The notes under the pieces: generated by a model
Database searches by the model: none
Seen by the model: only the letters and a program-made list of their open reading frames with translations
Told to the model about the DNA's origin: nothing
NCBI GenBank assembly: GCA_902609035.1
Contig: CACLQG010000033.1
Span: 1 to 11,395 of the forward strand
Length of the DNA: 11,395 nt
Source: an uncultured Bacteroidota bacterium
GTDB taxonomy: Bacteria > Bacteroidota > Bacteroidia > Flavobacteriales > Flavobacteriaceae
Direction of reading: 5' to 3'
Program-made: the position numbers and the translations under genes
Shown here: in pieces, positions 1 through 6,694 of the stretch
Layout of the letters: each line of letters starts with the position of its first letter
How positions within the stretch are numbered: the stretch's first letter is position 1

Positions 1-774
1 AACAGGAGTGAGACCAACCTGCAGAAGTCTCTTGATTTGGGACTCATCGACTACAGGCTAGAGGATAACTTGATCAAGGAAATGGATATAATCCTATTGG
101 CGATTCCAGTAGACATAGCCATGGAGCGTTTGGTTGATCTATTAGATCAGGTCAATGATAATGGATTAATAATGGATTTTGGTTCCACCAAAGGAGCAAT
201 TTGCGAACAAGTGGCGCTTCACTCCAAAAGGGGACAATTTTTAGCAACTCACCCAATAGCAGGCACTGAGCACTCGGGTCCTTCTGCCGCATTGCCAGAT
301 TTATTTCGCGACAAGATTCAAATTCTTTGTGAAACTCAAAAGACACGTCCTGATCTATTGGAATGGGCGCAAGATTGGTTCAAAAAAATAGGAATGGACC
401 TTAGAGAGATGGACCCCATTGAACATGATCAACACATTACCTATGTTTCCCATTTGTCTCATATCAGTTCATACATGTTAGGTAAAACAGTAATCGAAAA
501 AGAAAAAGATCATTCTGCGATTTTTGATTTGGCGGGTAGTGGTTTTTCCTCTACCGTTCGTTTGGCTAAAAGCTCTCCCAATATGTGGATTCCTATTTTT
601 AAGCAGAATAAAGAAAACATAAGTGGTACATTATCACAATACATTAAAAACTTAAGTCAATTTAAATATCTTTTGGAAGCCGATAAATTTGACGAATTAC
701 ATCAACAAATAGTTGAAATCAATAGTATTCGTGAGATTTTGGAAGGCATTTCCAAAACCAAAACCAAGAATTAA
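1..774 (+). CDS. tyrA: Prephenate dehydrogenase, 5'-truncated by the window edge
   Basis: This enzyme oxidatively decarboxylates prephenate to 4-hydroxyphenylpyruvate with NAD(P)+, the committed step to tyrosine in the cytoplasm. The frame is open from base 1 (NRSETNLQKSLDLGL...), and the N-terminal glycine-rich nucleotide-binding loop expected about 30 residues earlier is missing, so the true start lies upstream. The TTG at base 37 is not a credible start. Visible family motifs are DFGSTKG (175-195), THPIAGTEHSGP (247-282, with the conserved substrate-site histidine), a HDQH...SHLSH segment (from about 424), and a GF.STVRLAKSSPNMW segment (from about 540) typical of the helical dimerisation domain. 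The stop is two bases before the DAHP synthase/chorismate mutase start, so the two are almost certainly co-transcribed. No ACT regulatory domain follows. Family assignment is secure; NAD versus NADP preference cannot be judged because that part is missing. Confidence 0.95.
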   Translation, partial: NRSETNLQKSLDLGLIDYRLEDNLIKEMDIILLAIPVDIAMERLVDLLDQVNDNGLIMDFGSTKGAICEQVALHSKRGQFLATHPIAGTEHSGPSAALPDLFRDKIQILCETQKTRPDLLEWAQDWFKKIGMDLREMDPIEHDQHITYVSHLSHISSYMLGKTVIEKEKDHSAIFDLAGSGFSSTVRLAKSSPNMWIPIFKQNKENISGTLSQYIKNLSQFKYLLEADKFDELHQQIVEINSIREILEGISKTKTKN

Positions 775-776
775 AT

Positions 777-1859
777 ATGGAAAACAGTAAAGAAATGAGT
801 AGTTGGCTGCATAATTTAGGATTGGACCACCCATTAGTCATTGCAGGTCCTTGTAGTGCAGAAACTGAGGAACAAGTACTTAAAATCGCACACGAACTTG
901 AGGGTACCGATGTAACAGTTTACCGAGCGGGAATTTGGAAACCCCGAACTAGGCCTGGAATGTTTGAAGGAGTGGGAGCAATAGGCCTTGATTGGCTGAA
1001 AAAGGTAAAGGATCAAACTGGATTGTTGATTTCAACAGAGGTCGCTAATAAAGACCACGTAAAATTGGCTTTAGAGGCTGACATTGACATCCTATGGATT
1101 GGTGCAAGGTCAACTGTGAGTCCATTCATTGTACAAGAGATTGCCGATGCTTTAAATGGAACTGATAAAATTGTTTTGGTAAAGAATCCTGTTAACCCAG
1201 ATTTAGCACTATGGATGGGTGGATTGGAAAGACTTTATTCTGCCAATATCAAAAAATTAGGGGTTATCCATAGAGGATTTTCTACATATGATAAATCCAA
1301 ATATCGTAACAATCCTGAATGGCAAATTGCGGTGGAATTTCAAAACAATTTTCCAGACATGCCATTGATTTGCGACCCTTCTCACATCGCTGGCAGAAGA
1401 GATTTGATTTTTGATCTGAGCCAAAAGGCCTTGGATTTGAATTTTGATGGTTTGATGATCGAGAGTCATTGGGATCCTGACAATGCTTGGAGTGATGCTA
1501 AACAGCAGGTGACACCTTCTCGTTTAGTAGAAATCATGAATGATTTAAAAATCAGAAAAGAAACTACCGATGAGGAGAGCTATCAGAAAGAACTAGAATC
1601 TCTACGTGAAAAAATCGACATTAGCGATCAAATTATTTTGGATTCTTTGGGTAAACGTATGAAAGTATCTCAATCTATTGGTAAACTAAAAAAAGATAAT
1701 AATGTTGCTGTTTTACAAAACAAACGTTGGAATGAAATTTTGGCTAGTATGCAGTCTAAGGGTGGTGAAAGAGGGTTGAGCGAAGACTTTATCAGTCGTA
1801 TTTTCAAAGCTATTCATCAAGAGTCTATCAATCACCAAGAAAAGGTTATCAATGGCTAA
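777..1859 (+). CDS. Bifunctional DAHP synthase (type I) / chorismate mutase (AroQ type)
   Basis: A 360-residue fusion of two aromatic-pathway enzymes. Residues about 15-255 form a type I beta (KDO8P-synthase-like) 3-deoxy-7-phosphoheptulonate synthase, which condenses phosphoenolpyruvate and erythrose 4-phosphate. Key motifs are GPCSAET (24-30), WKPRTRPGMFEG (54-65), IGARS (108-112), VKNPVN (135-140), HRGF (165-168), CDPSH (199-203) and ESHWDPD (229-235). Residues about 272-355 are an all-helical AroQ chorismate mutase, with LREKID.SD, R294, K303, R317 and the closing IHQESI motif, converting chorismate to prephenate. The product is thus the substrate of the TyrA encoded just upstream (gap 2 bases). 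Such fusions, with the mutase at the C-terminus, are common in Bacteroidota, where the mutase domain is thought to help feedback control of the synthase. Length and both active sites look complete. It ends at a bidirectional hairpin. Confidence 0.96.
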   Translation: MENSKEMSSWLHNLGLDHPLVIAGPCSAETEEQVLKIAHELEGTDVTVYRAGIWKPRTRPGMFEGVGAIGLDWLKKVKDQTGLLISTEVANKDHVKLALEADIDILWIGARSTVSPFIVQEIADALNGTDKIVLVKNPVNPDLALWMGGLERLYSANIKKLGVIHRGFSTYDKSKYRNNPEWQIAVEFQNNFPDMPLICDPSHIAGRRDLIFDLSQKALDLNFDGLMIESHWDPDNAWSDAKQQVTPSRLVEIMNDLKIRKETTDEESYQKELESLREKIDISDQIILDSLGKRMKVSQSIGKLKKDNNVAVLQNKRWNEILASMQSKGGERGLSEDFISRIFKAIHQESINHQEKVING

Positions 1860-1885
1860 AAAAAGCATCAAATTGGAGGCTTTTT
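1860..1885. terminator. Bidirectional hairpin terminator between convergent genes
   Basis: Directly after the TAA of the DAHP synthase/chorismate mutase gene, AAAAAGC (1860-1866) pairs with GCTTTTT (1879-1885). Past one A.G mismatch the stem gains two more pairs (TC with GA), leaving a six-base loop. The A-run/T-run arms give a U-tract on either strand, so it can serve both the plus-strand aromatic operon and the minus-strand aminotransferase, whose TGA stop begins at the last base of the stem. Its stability is modest; the terminator role is inferred from shape and position. Confidence 0.6.
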
Positions 1886-3063
1886 CAGCTTAAAACAGTT
1901 TTAATTCTTTCAACCGCCATTTTGATCTCCTCTTGAGATGCAGCATACGAAATTCGAATGCAATTGGGATTTCCAAAAGCCTCTCCTGTAACTGTTGCAA
2001 CATGGGCCTCTTCCAATAGAAATAAAGCGAAGTCGTTTGCATTTTCAATTGTTTTTCCTCTGATGGTTTTTCCGAAATAATAGGAAACATTTGGGAATAC
2101 ATAAAATGCCCCTTGAGGCTTATTGAGTTTGAATCCTGAAATCTCGGTCAGCAAATTCAATATCAACCCCCTACGATTGTTAAACTCATCGACCATATAT
2201 TGGATTTGACTTTTAGGAGCGGATACTGCTGTAATAGTGGCACGTTGTGCGATGCAGTTGGCCCCTGAGGTCATTTGTCCTTGCATTTTATTGCAAGCTT
2301 TTGCAATCCACTCTGGAGCACCAATGTAGCCTATCCTCCAACCCGTCATGGCAAATGCCTTGGCAACTCCATTTACTGTGATGGTTCTATCGTATAATTC
2401 TGGTATAGCTGCGATACTAAAATGCGAAGTGCCATAGTTGATGTGTTCATATATTTCATCTGACAAAATATAGATGTCAGGATGTTTTTGAAGTACAGCT
2501 CCTAAAGCCCTATATTCTTCTTCAGAGTAGATTGTCCCACTGGGATTATTGGGAGAATTGAACATTATCAATTTGGTTTTGGGGGTGATGGCAGCCTCCA
2601 ATTGTTCAGGTGTAATTTTAAAATCGGCATCAATAGAGGAGGGGATAATGGTGGATTCTGCCTCCGCCAAAGTTGCTATCGCTGAATAACTAACCCAATA
2701 GGGTGCAGGTAACAAAACTTCATCTCCAGGATTTAGCAATACCATACATACATTGGCAATGGATTGCTTGGCACCTGTTGAAACAACGATTTGAGAGGGG
2801 TCGTAATTTAAGTAGTTATCACGATTAAATTTTTCACAAATCGCAACTTTCAATTCGGCATAACCATCAACTGGCGAATACGAATTGTAATTGTCTTCTA
2901 CTGCTTTAATAGCAGCATCTTTTATAAATTCAGGCGTATTGAAATCTGGTTCTCCCAGACTCAAACCGATGATATCAATGCCTTGATTCTTTAATTCTCT
3001 GGCTTTTGCCGCCATGGCTAAAGTAGCTGAGGCAGGTAGACTATTGATTCTATTAGATAACAT
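1885..3063 (-). CDS. Class I pyridoxal-phosphate aminotransferase, aspartate (or prephenate) type
   Basis: A 392-residue fold-type I aminotransferase of the subgroup that includes bacterial AspB and aspartate/prephenate aminotransferases. It moves an amino group between aspartate or glutamate and 2-oxoacids using PLP. Visible features in order are SLGEPDFNTP (35-44), YSPVDGYAELK (62-72), STGAKQSIAN (95-104), PAPYW (119-123), FNSPNNPSG (168-176), SDEIYEH (201-207, D202 contacting the PLP ring nitrogen), NGVAKAFAMTGWRIGY (231-246) with K235 as Schiff-base lysine, and IRISYA (369-374) with R370 binding the substrate carboxylate. The residue before the lysine is alanine where serine is common in relatives. 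Length and start (ATG) are normal. It lies 12 bases behind the desaturase stop on the same strand, so they may share a transcript. Whether it also accepts prephenate cannot be decided from sequence. It converges on the tyrA operon without sharing a promoter with it. Confidence 0.93.
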   Translation of the reverse strand: MLSNRINSLPASATLAMAAKARELKNQGIDIIGLSLGEPDFNTPEFIKDAAIKAVEDNYNSYSPVDGYAELKVAICEKFNRDNYLNYDPSQIVVSTGAKQSIANVCMVLLNPGDEVLLPAPYWVSYSAIATLAEAESTIIPSSIDADFKITPEQLEAAITPKTKLIMFNSPNNPSGTIYSEEEYRALGAVLQKHPDIYILSDEIYEHINYGTSHFSIAAIPELYDRTITVNGVAKAFAMTGWRIGYIGAPEWIAKACNKMQGQMTSGANCIAQRATITAVSAPKSQIQYMVDEFNNRRGLILNLLTEISGFKLNKPQGAFYVFPNVSYYFGKTIRGKTIENANDFALFLLEEAHVATVTGEAFGNPNCIRISYAASQEEIKMAVERIKTVLS

Positions 3064-3075
3064 GAAAATATTGAC

Positions 3076-4185
3076 TTATGGTGTAAGGAAAACAGGTCGC
3101 ATGCCCATTTGTTTTAAAAATTTAAAGTGTGAAAAAATGGCACTGCGGGTAGTTTTATATTCGTTGTAAGGTAAGTTGAATTCACACGCTGTTTTTTTGA
3201 CAATTTCAGATATTTTTGTGTAATGAATGTGAGAGATGTGAGGGAAAATATGGTGTTCAATCTGATGATTCAATCCACCTGTAAACCAATTAATAATTCT
3301 GTTTTTGGTTGAAAAATTCACAGTTGTTTTGAGTTGGTGTACCGCCCATGAATTTTTCATATCACCTGTTTTTGAATCAGGCAAAGGCATATCGGCTTCA
3401 CCAATGACATGTGCCAATTGAAAAACCAAACTGAGGATAAGACCTGCAGTGTAGTGCATTACAAAAAACCCAATAAGCACCTTCCACCAGACAATATTGA
3501 AAACCAATATGGGTAATACAATCCAAAAGGAGAAATAAACGATCTTGGAAATGATCAATCCAACCCATTGACATGAGTGGCTTCTACTATTAGCATATGA
3601 AATATTCATTTTTTGATAGCGAGTAAGTTTAACAAAATCAGAAATAATTGCCCATTTGAGTGTCAATAATCCATATAGTAATACAAAATATAAATGTTGG
3701 AAACGATGGTGAGGCTTCCATTCTGCATGCTTGGAAAAGCGTAAAACCACACCTGCCTCTAAATCTTCGTCATGATCTTTGATATTGGTATATGTATGAT
3801 GCAAAACATTGTGTTGTACCTTCCAGTTAAAAACATTTCCTGCTAGCATGTATATGCTACTGCCCATCAATTTATTGATCCAAGGGTATTTGGAAAAAGA
3901 ACCATGATTGCCATCGTGCATTACATTCATACCGACACCAGCCATTCCAATACCGATAAGAATAGTGAGTAGAAGTTTGAACCAATCATTGATATTTGAA
4001 GAAAGGATTAAAACGAAAGGGGCAATCAATATGGTGAACATAACTATCGTCTTTAGGTACAATTTCCAATTGCCAGTTTTAGCAATTTTTTTTTCTTTGA
4101 AGTATTGATTGACTCTTAGGTTAAGGGTTTGAAAAAACATTTTGGATTCTTTTCTGGAAAAACGTGGAATAAGTCTCTGATTCAT
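3076..4185 (-). CDS. Membrane fatty acid desaturase, front-end / linoleoyl-CoA-desaturase-like
   Basis: An integral-membrane di-iron desaturase that would insert a double bond into a fatty acyl chain using O2 and an electron donor, adjusting membrane fluidity. From the ATG at 4185 it has 369 residues. Three histidine boxes are present: HDGNH (90-94), HNVLHH (125-130) and HQIEHH (307-312). The QIEHH form of the third box is typical of front-end (delta-5/6-like) desaturases. Hydrophobic segments occur at roughly 45-85 and 210-260, in pairs as expected. No cytochrome b5 domain is fused, so electrons must come from a separate ferredoxin or similar carrier. The frame stays open to a TTG at 4248, with an ATG at 4230, but homologues as I recall them begin near the R-F-S-R-K stretch, so I chose 4185. 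The aminotransferase gene follows 12 bases downstream. Substrate and double-bond position are unknown. Confidence 0.88.
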   Translation of the reverse strand: MNQRLIPRFSRKESKMFFQTLNLRVNQYFKEKKIAKTGNWKLYLKTIVMFTILIAPFVLILSSNINDWFKLLLTILIGIGMAGVGMNVMHDGNHGSFSKYPWINKLMGSSIYMLAGNVFNWKVQHNVLHHTYTNIKDHDEDLEAGVVLRFSKHAEWKPHHRFQHLYFVLLYGLLTLKWAIISDFVKLTRYQKMNISYANSRSHSCQWVGLIISKIVYFSFWIVLPILVFNIVWWKVLIGFFVMHYTAGLILSLVFQLAHVIGEADMPLPDSKTGDMKNSWAVHQLKTTVNFSTKNRIINWFTGGLNHQIEHHIFPHISHIHYTKISEIVKKTACEFNLPYNEYKTTRSAIFSHFKFLKQMGMRPVFLTP

Positions 4186-4257
4186 ATTTAATTGTTTGTT
4201 GTTGAGTAAAAATATTGAATTTATAGCCATTCTTTCTATTTTTATCAAAAAACTGGA
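4186..4257. promoter_or_regulatory. Divergent intergenic region between the desaturase gene and rsmG
   Basis: These 72 very AT-rich bases separate two diverging starts and should hold promoters in both directions. I found no perfect TAnnTTTG element on either strand, so no promoter position is proposed. If the desaturase used the upstream ATG at 4230 or the TTG at 4248, the gap would shrink to 27 or 9 bases, leaving little or no space for two promoters; this favours the start at 4185. Confidence 0.4.
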
Positions 4258-4878
4258 TTGAAATTAATTCAAGAATATTTTCCTCGTTTAAATCTCCATC
4301 AAAAAAATCAGTTTGAATCCTTATTTAATATTTATAATGACTGGAATTCTCGTGTCAATGTGATTTCGAAAAAGGATATGGAATATTTTTACATACGTCA
4401 TGTTCTTCATTCATTGTCTATAGGTAAATTTATTACTTTTAAGGGAGGAACTAGAGTTTTGGATGTTGGAACTGGGGGAGGTTTCCCTGGAGTACCATTA
4501 GCTATTTTGTTTACCGAAGTGAAATTTTACTTGGTTGACAGTACAGGAAAAAAAATAAAGGTTATCAATTCAGTAAAAGAGAAACTTCAATTAGATAACA
4601 TTACCACTCATCATCAAAGAGTGGAGGATTTAGATATTAAGGTGGATTTTATAGTATGTAGAGCAGTTGCTCCTATGGAGACATTGATTCATTGGTCTTT
4701 AAATAAGGTTTCTTTGAAACATATAAACAATATTAAGAACGGGTTTTTGTGTTTAAAAGGAGGGGATTTGTCTGAGGAATTAAAGGGATTCAATGAATCA
4801 CAGGTGATCCCTTTAAAAAATTATTTTAGGGAAGAGTTTTTTGAAACTAAAAAGTTAGTTTATTACTCTTTGGGTTAG
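4258..4878 (+). CDS. rsmG: 16S rRNA (guanine(527)-N(7))-methyltransferase RsmG, TTG start
   Basis: RsmG (GidB) methylates N7 of G527 in 16S rRNA using S-adenosylmethionine; its loss gives low-level streptomycin resistance in several bacteria. The 206-residue protein opens with I-Q-E-Y-F-P-R-L, close to the usual N-terminus of the family. It then shows YNDWNSRVNVISKKD (26-40), HVLHSL (48-53), the SAM-binding loop VLDVGTGGGFPGVPLA (residues about 67-82), RAVAPM (about 139-144) and LKGGDLSEEL near the C-terminus. It ends with FFETKKLVYY as expected, so the gene is complete. There is no in-frame ATG or GTG before the upstream stop, so the TTG at 4258 is the start that best fits the family N-terminus. 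It diverges from the desaturase gene. Its stop codon overlaps the restored-frame stop of the apaG relic by 4 bases on the opposite strand. Confidence 0.93.
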   Translation: MKLIQEYFPRLNLHQKNQFESLFNIYNDWNSRVNVISKKDMEYFYIRHVLHSLSIGKFITFKGGTRVLDVGTGGGFPGVPLAILFTEVKFYLVDSTGKKIKVINSVKEKLQLDNITTHHQRVEDLDIKVDFIVCRAVAPMETLIHWSLNKVSLKHINNIKNGFLCLKGGDLSEELKGFNESQVIPLKNYFREEFFETKKLVYYSLG

Positions 4879-5253
4879 TTGAGCAAAAAGGGAGCAGAGA
4901 GTTTGAAGAGAGGAATATCTAAATTGAACTTTTGGTAGATAAAAAATCAATCATAATATATGCCCCTTTCATAGCGGCCAAAGATGAAGAAATTAAGCAT
5001 CCCGATTTATATTTATGAATTTCACCCAGATTTATAACTGGCTTTTTTCCAACCACACCACTTCCAATGATATATTGGGTTTTATTTAAGGCCTCGATAA
5101 TCTTCCAATGTAGGGTCAAAAGTTGTACAGAACTTTTGCTTTGAATTTCAATTTGAGTTTTACATAAAAAAGAATTGTGAAGGACATTATCATTGAGAAA
5201 GTTTCCCTCATATTCCGTTTCTAGAGAAATTTTAATCCCCTCCTTTTAAACAA
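4875..5253 (-). pseudogene. apaG: ApaG relic with lost start and 3' frameshift
   Basis: Read on the minus strand from 5245, the frame gives KEGIKISLETEYEGNF..., then SVQLL.LHW, GSGVVGKKPVI, LGEIHKYKSGCL and AAMKGAYIMIDFLSTK. This is clearly ApaG (DUF525), a small beta-sandwich protein of uncertain role, often labelled a Co2+/Mg2+ efflux protein. Two defects are visible. At the 5' end the frame begins right after a TAA (5246-5248) with no ATG or GTG; its first standard start is a TTG at 5119, a third of the way in. At the 3' end it stops early (TAG at 4919-4921), while the conserved tail KFNLDIPLFKLSAPFLLN is intact in another frame, ending at TAA 4875-4877. One extra A in each of two AAAA runs (4931-4934 and 5244-5247) would give a 126-residue protein from a TTG at 5253, the usual ApaG length. 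The usual R before HW is also replaced by L. It follows the Plug gene by 12 bases. Confidence 0.85.
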
Positions 5254-5265
5254 ATAAACCCTTAA

Positions 5266-6525
5266 TTAATCAATAATCTCAAAAGATGAAGTTTCTCCAA
5301 TGCCAATAAGTGAGTCATATAAATTTCCGAAATACCTGTAGTATACAAAAATTAGATATCGATTTTCTGTCGTGGCATGGGAACCACTGATGGCATTGTA
5401 AATTATAGACTCAGGAGTTTTTGCGACGTATTTGTAATTGTATACCCCTTGTTTGAGTAGCATCACTCCTTCATAAATTTCAAGAGAGGGATTGTAAAAC
5501 ATTTTATTTTCCTCAATCAATTTGTAATTATTGAATTTCCCATAGATGTAAATTTCTTGATCTTTGAGTAATATCGGAGCTGACAAACTAAAATGTACCC
5601 AGCTATAGTCCGCTTCTATTGTTCCATCTTCTGTTCCCTGTAGTGTACGTATGATGTAATCTCCATTGAGGTCTTGGGTAAAAATATAAGGGTAACCTCT
5701 ACGAAGAAAATTGGGGGTAAGATAGGTTTCATATAACCTTTTAAGTTCCACAAAACTCACATTTGTACTTGTTATTTGAATGTTTTTTGTATCAAAAAAC
5801 AAGTATTCATTTCCGCCTTCAAATTGCGTCTCTGAATCATACCTATATTCTAATAGATTACCATTGGTATATTGCGGTTTTAGATTATTAATTATTGAGT
5901 TCCATTGCTCATTTTGTAAAATGCTAACGTGTAATTGGTTTTGTGGATCACGAAAATATTCTCCTTTATTTGGACTAATTGAGAACTGAACACGTTGGTG
6001 AGTTTGGTAAAGCTTCAAATCACGGGTTCTAAAAACTGCAGCATTTACTTCAGCTCTGTTCTCATAGATTAGAAATTTTCTAGAAAAAACTAGTTCATCA
6101 CTCTCATTGTAAATTTCCACAAGGTAATTCCCAGATATTAGAAACTGAGTTTGTTCATTGGGTAATTCCAGCTGATAATGGGTGTAGGGCTGAAGTGTAT
6201 TGAACGATGTCTGGTAATTTTCAATTCTTAGGTTATCAAAACCTTTCAGGTATTCGTTTTGAGATAAATTGGAGGGGGTCCAATCGTGATTAAAATATTT
6301 AATTCTGTAGTAGAAATTACTTTCGTCAGCATTAAGATCGTCAAAATGTAATTGAAAAGGTTCGTTAAATTTAGCGATGGGAAACTGTATTTCATTGTTC
6401 TGTTTTTTGAAAACGATGGATTTAATGGAACTGAAGTTTGATTTTTCTTGAAAATTTTGACCACATAGCATCCCGAAACAATTCATTGTTAAAAAAAAGT
6501 GTTTAAGTCTGCATTTTTTTATCAT
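5266..6525 (-). CDS. Type IX secretion system Plug protein (DUF5103 family)
   Basis: A 419-residue secreted beta-rich protein matching the Bacteroidota family formerly called DUF5103. In Flavobacterium johnsoniae the member named Plug sits on the periplasmic side of the giant SprA translocon and closes it. The N-terminus has basic residues, a short hydrophobic stretch and a likely signal-peptidase site near CGQ-N (21-24), so export to the periplasm is expected. Family-like segments are FYYRIKYFNHDWTPS (71-85), EYLKGFDNLRIENYQTSFNT (91-110), RRGYPYIFTQDLNGDY (275-290) and GTIEADYSWVHFSL (301-314). Residues about 324-367 (YIYGKFNNY, then KQGVYNYKYV) look like an early-set beta-sandwich resembling glycogen-binding-like domains. 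It diverges from nqrA and is followed after 12 bases by the apaG relic, so the two were probably one operon. I assign the family with confidence and the Plug role from knowledge of that family. Confidence 0.85.
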   Translation of the reverse strand: MIKKCRLKHFFLTMNCFGMLCGQNFQEKSNFSSIKSIVFKKQNNEIQFPIAKFNEPFQLHFDDLNADESNFYYRIKYFNHDWTPSNLSQNEYLKGFDNLRIENYQTSFNTLQPYTHYQLELPNEQTQFLISGNYLVEIYNESDELVFSRKFLIYENRAEVNAAVFRTRDLKLYQTHQRVQFSISPNKGEYFRDPQNQLHVSILQNEQWNSIINNLKPQYTNGNLLEYRYDSETQFEGGNEYLFFDTKNIQITSTNVSFVELKRLYETYLTPNFLRRGYPYIFTQDLNGDYIIRTLQGTEDGTIEADYSWVHFSLSAPILLKDQEIYIYGKFNNYKLIEENKMFYNPSLEIYEGVMLLKQGVYNYKYVAKTPESIIYNAISGSHATTENRYLIFVYYRYFGNLYDSLIGIGETSSFEIID

Positions 6526-6694
6526 AATGTAAAATTATGAATTTAAATGCATTTCAATGATCATTGTAAACCCACTTCACAATAATGTTAAACAATTATT
6601 TAGAATAAATATAAATTACTAATTTTTGCTAATTATTCATTTTTAGAGGTGGGGCTTTATTAGTAAATTTGAATGTTTTTAGAAACTTTCTTAT
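6526..6694. promoter_or_regulatory. Divergent control region between the T9SS Plug gene and nqrA
   Basis: 169 AT-rich bases with no coding potential I can support. Next to the Plug side lie two abutting perfect palindromes, AAATGCATTT (6545-6554) and CAATGATCATTG (6555-6566), which could be an operator. Near the nqrA side is a clear -7 promoter element (6664-6671). A Plug-side TAATTTTA on the minus strand is one base off the -7 consensus but lies only 5 bases from the ATG, so I do not call it. Confidence 0.5.
6664..6671 (+). promoter_or_regulatory. Bacteroidota -7 promoter element for the nqr operon
   Basis: TAAATTTG matches the TAnnTTTG -7 consensus of the Bacteroidota primary sigma factor exactly. 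It ends 23 bases before the nqrA ATG, predicting a transcript start near 6678 and a leader of roughly 15-20 bases. The upstream -33 element is weak: only a T-run (6640-6644) sits at about the right 19-base distance. The assignment rests on consensus and position. Confidence 0.6.

Noticed and set aside
4086..4094. A nine-base homopolymer early in the desaturase gene as a phase-variable switch
   Set aside because: Runs of this length recur in this AT-rich DNA (nine A's in nqrD at 10027-10035, eight in rsmG at 4548-4555), the frame is intact, and housekeeping genes carry them too.
4186..4248. A 21-residue N-terminal extension of the desaturase from a TTG at 4248
   Set aside because: It would start at a rare codon, use up almost all of the divergent promoter region, and does not resemble family N-termini. 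The ATG at 4185 fits better.
4919..5119. A 66-residue minus-strand reading frame starting at TTG as a new small protein
   Set aside because: Its sequence is the C-terminal two thirds of ApaG, and the homology continues upstream of the TTG in the same frame and downstream in another frame. It is part of a broken gene, not a separate one.
5237..5244. AGGAGGGG as a strong Shine-Dalgarno site serving an ATT start of apaG
   Set aside because: These bases encode K-E-G of the conserved ApaG N-terminus, Bacteroidota rely little on Shine-Dalgarno pairing, and ATT starts are very rare.
5780..5989. Plus-strand open frame inside the Plug gene, and similar frames inside other genes
   Set aside because: These lie opposite or out of frame with well-supported genes, show no recognisable motifs, and are explained as shadows of real coding sequence.
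6457..6525. A lipoprotein signal on the T9SS Plug protein because of cysteines near its N-terminus
   Set aside because: The residues before the cysteine (G-M-L-C) do not fit a lipobox, so an ordinary signal peptide is more likely.
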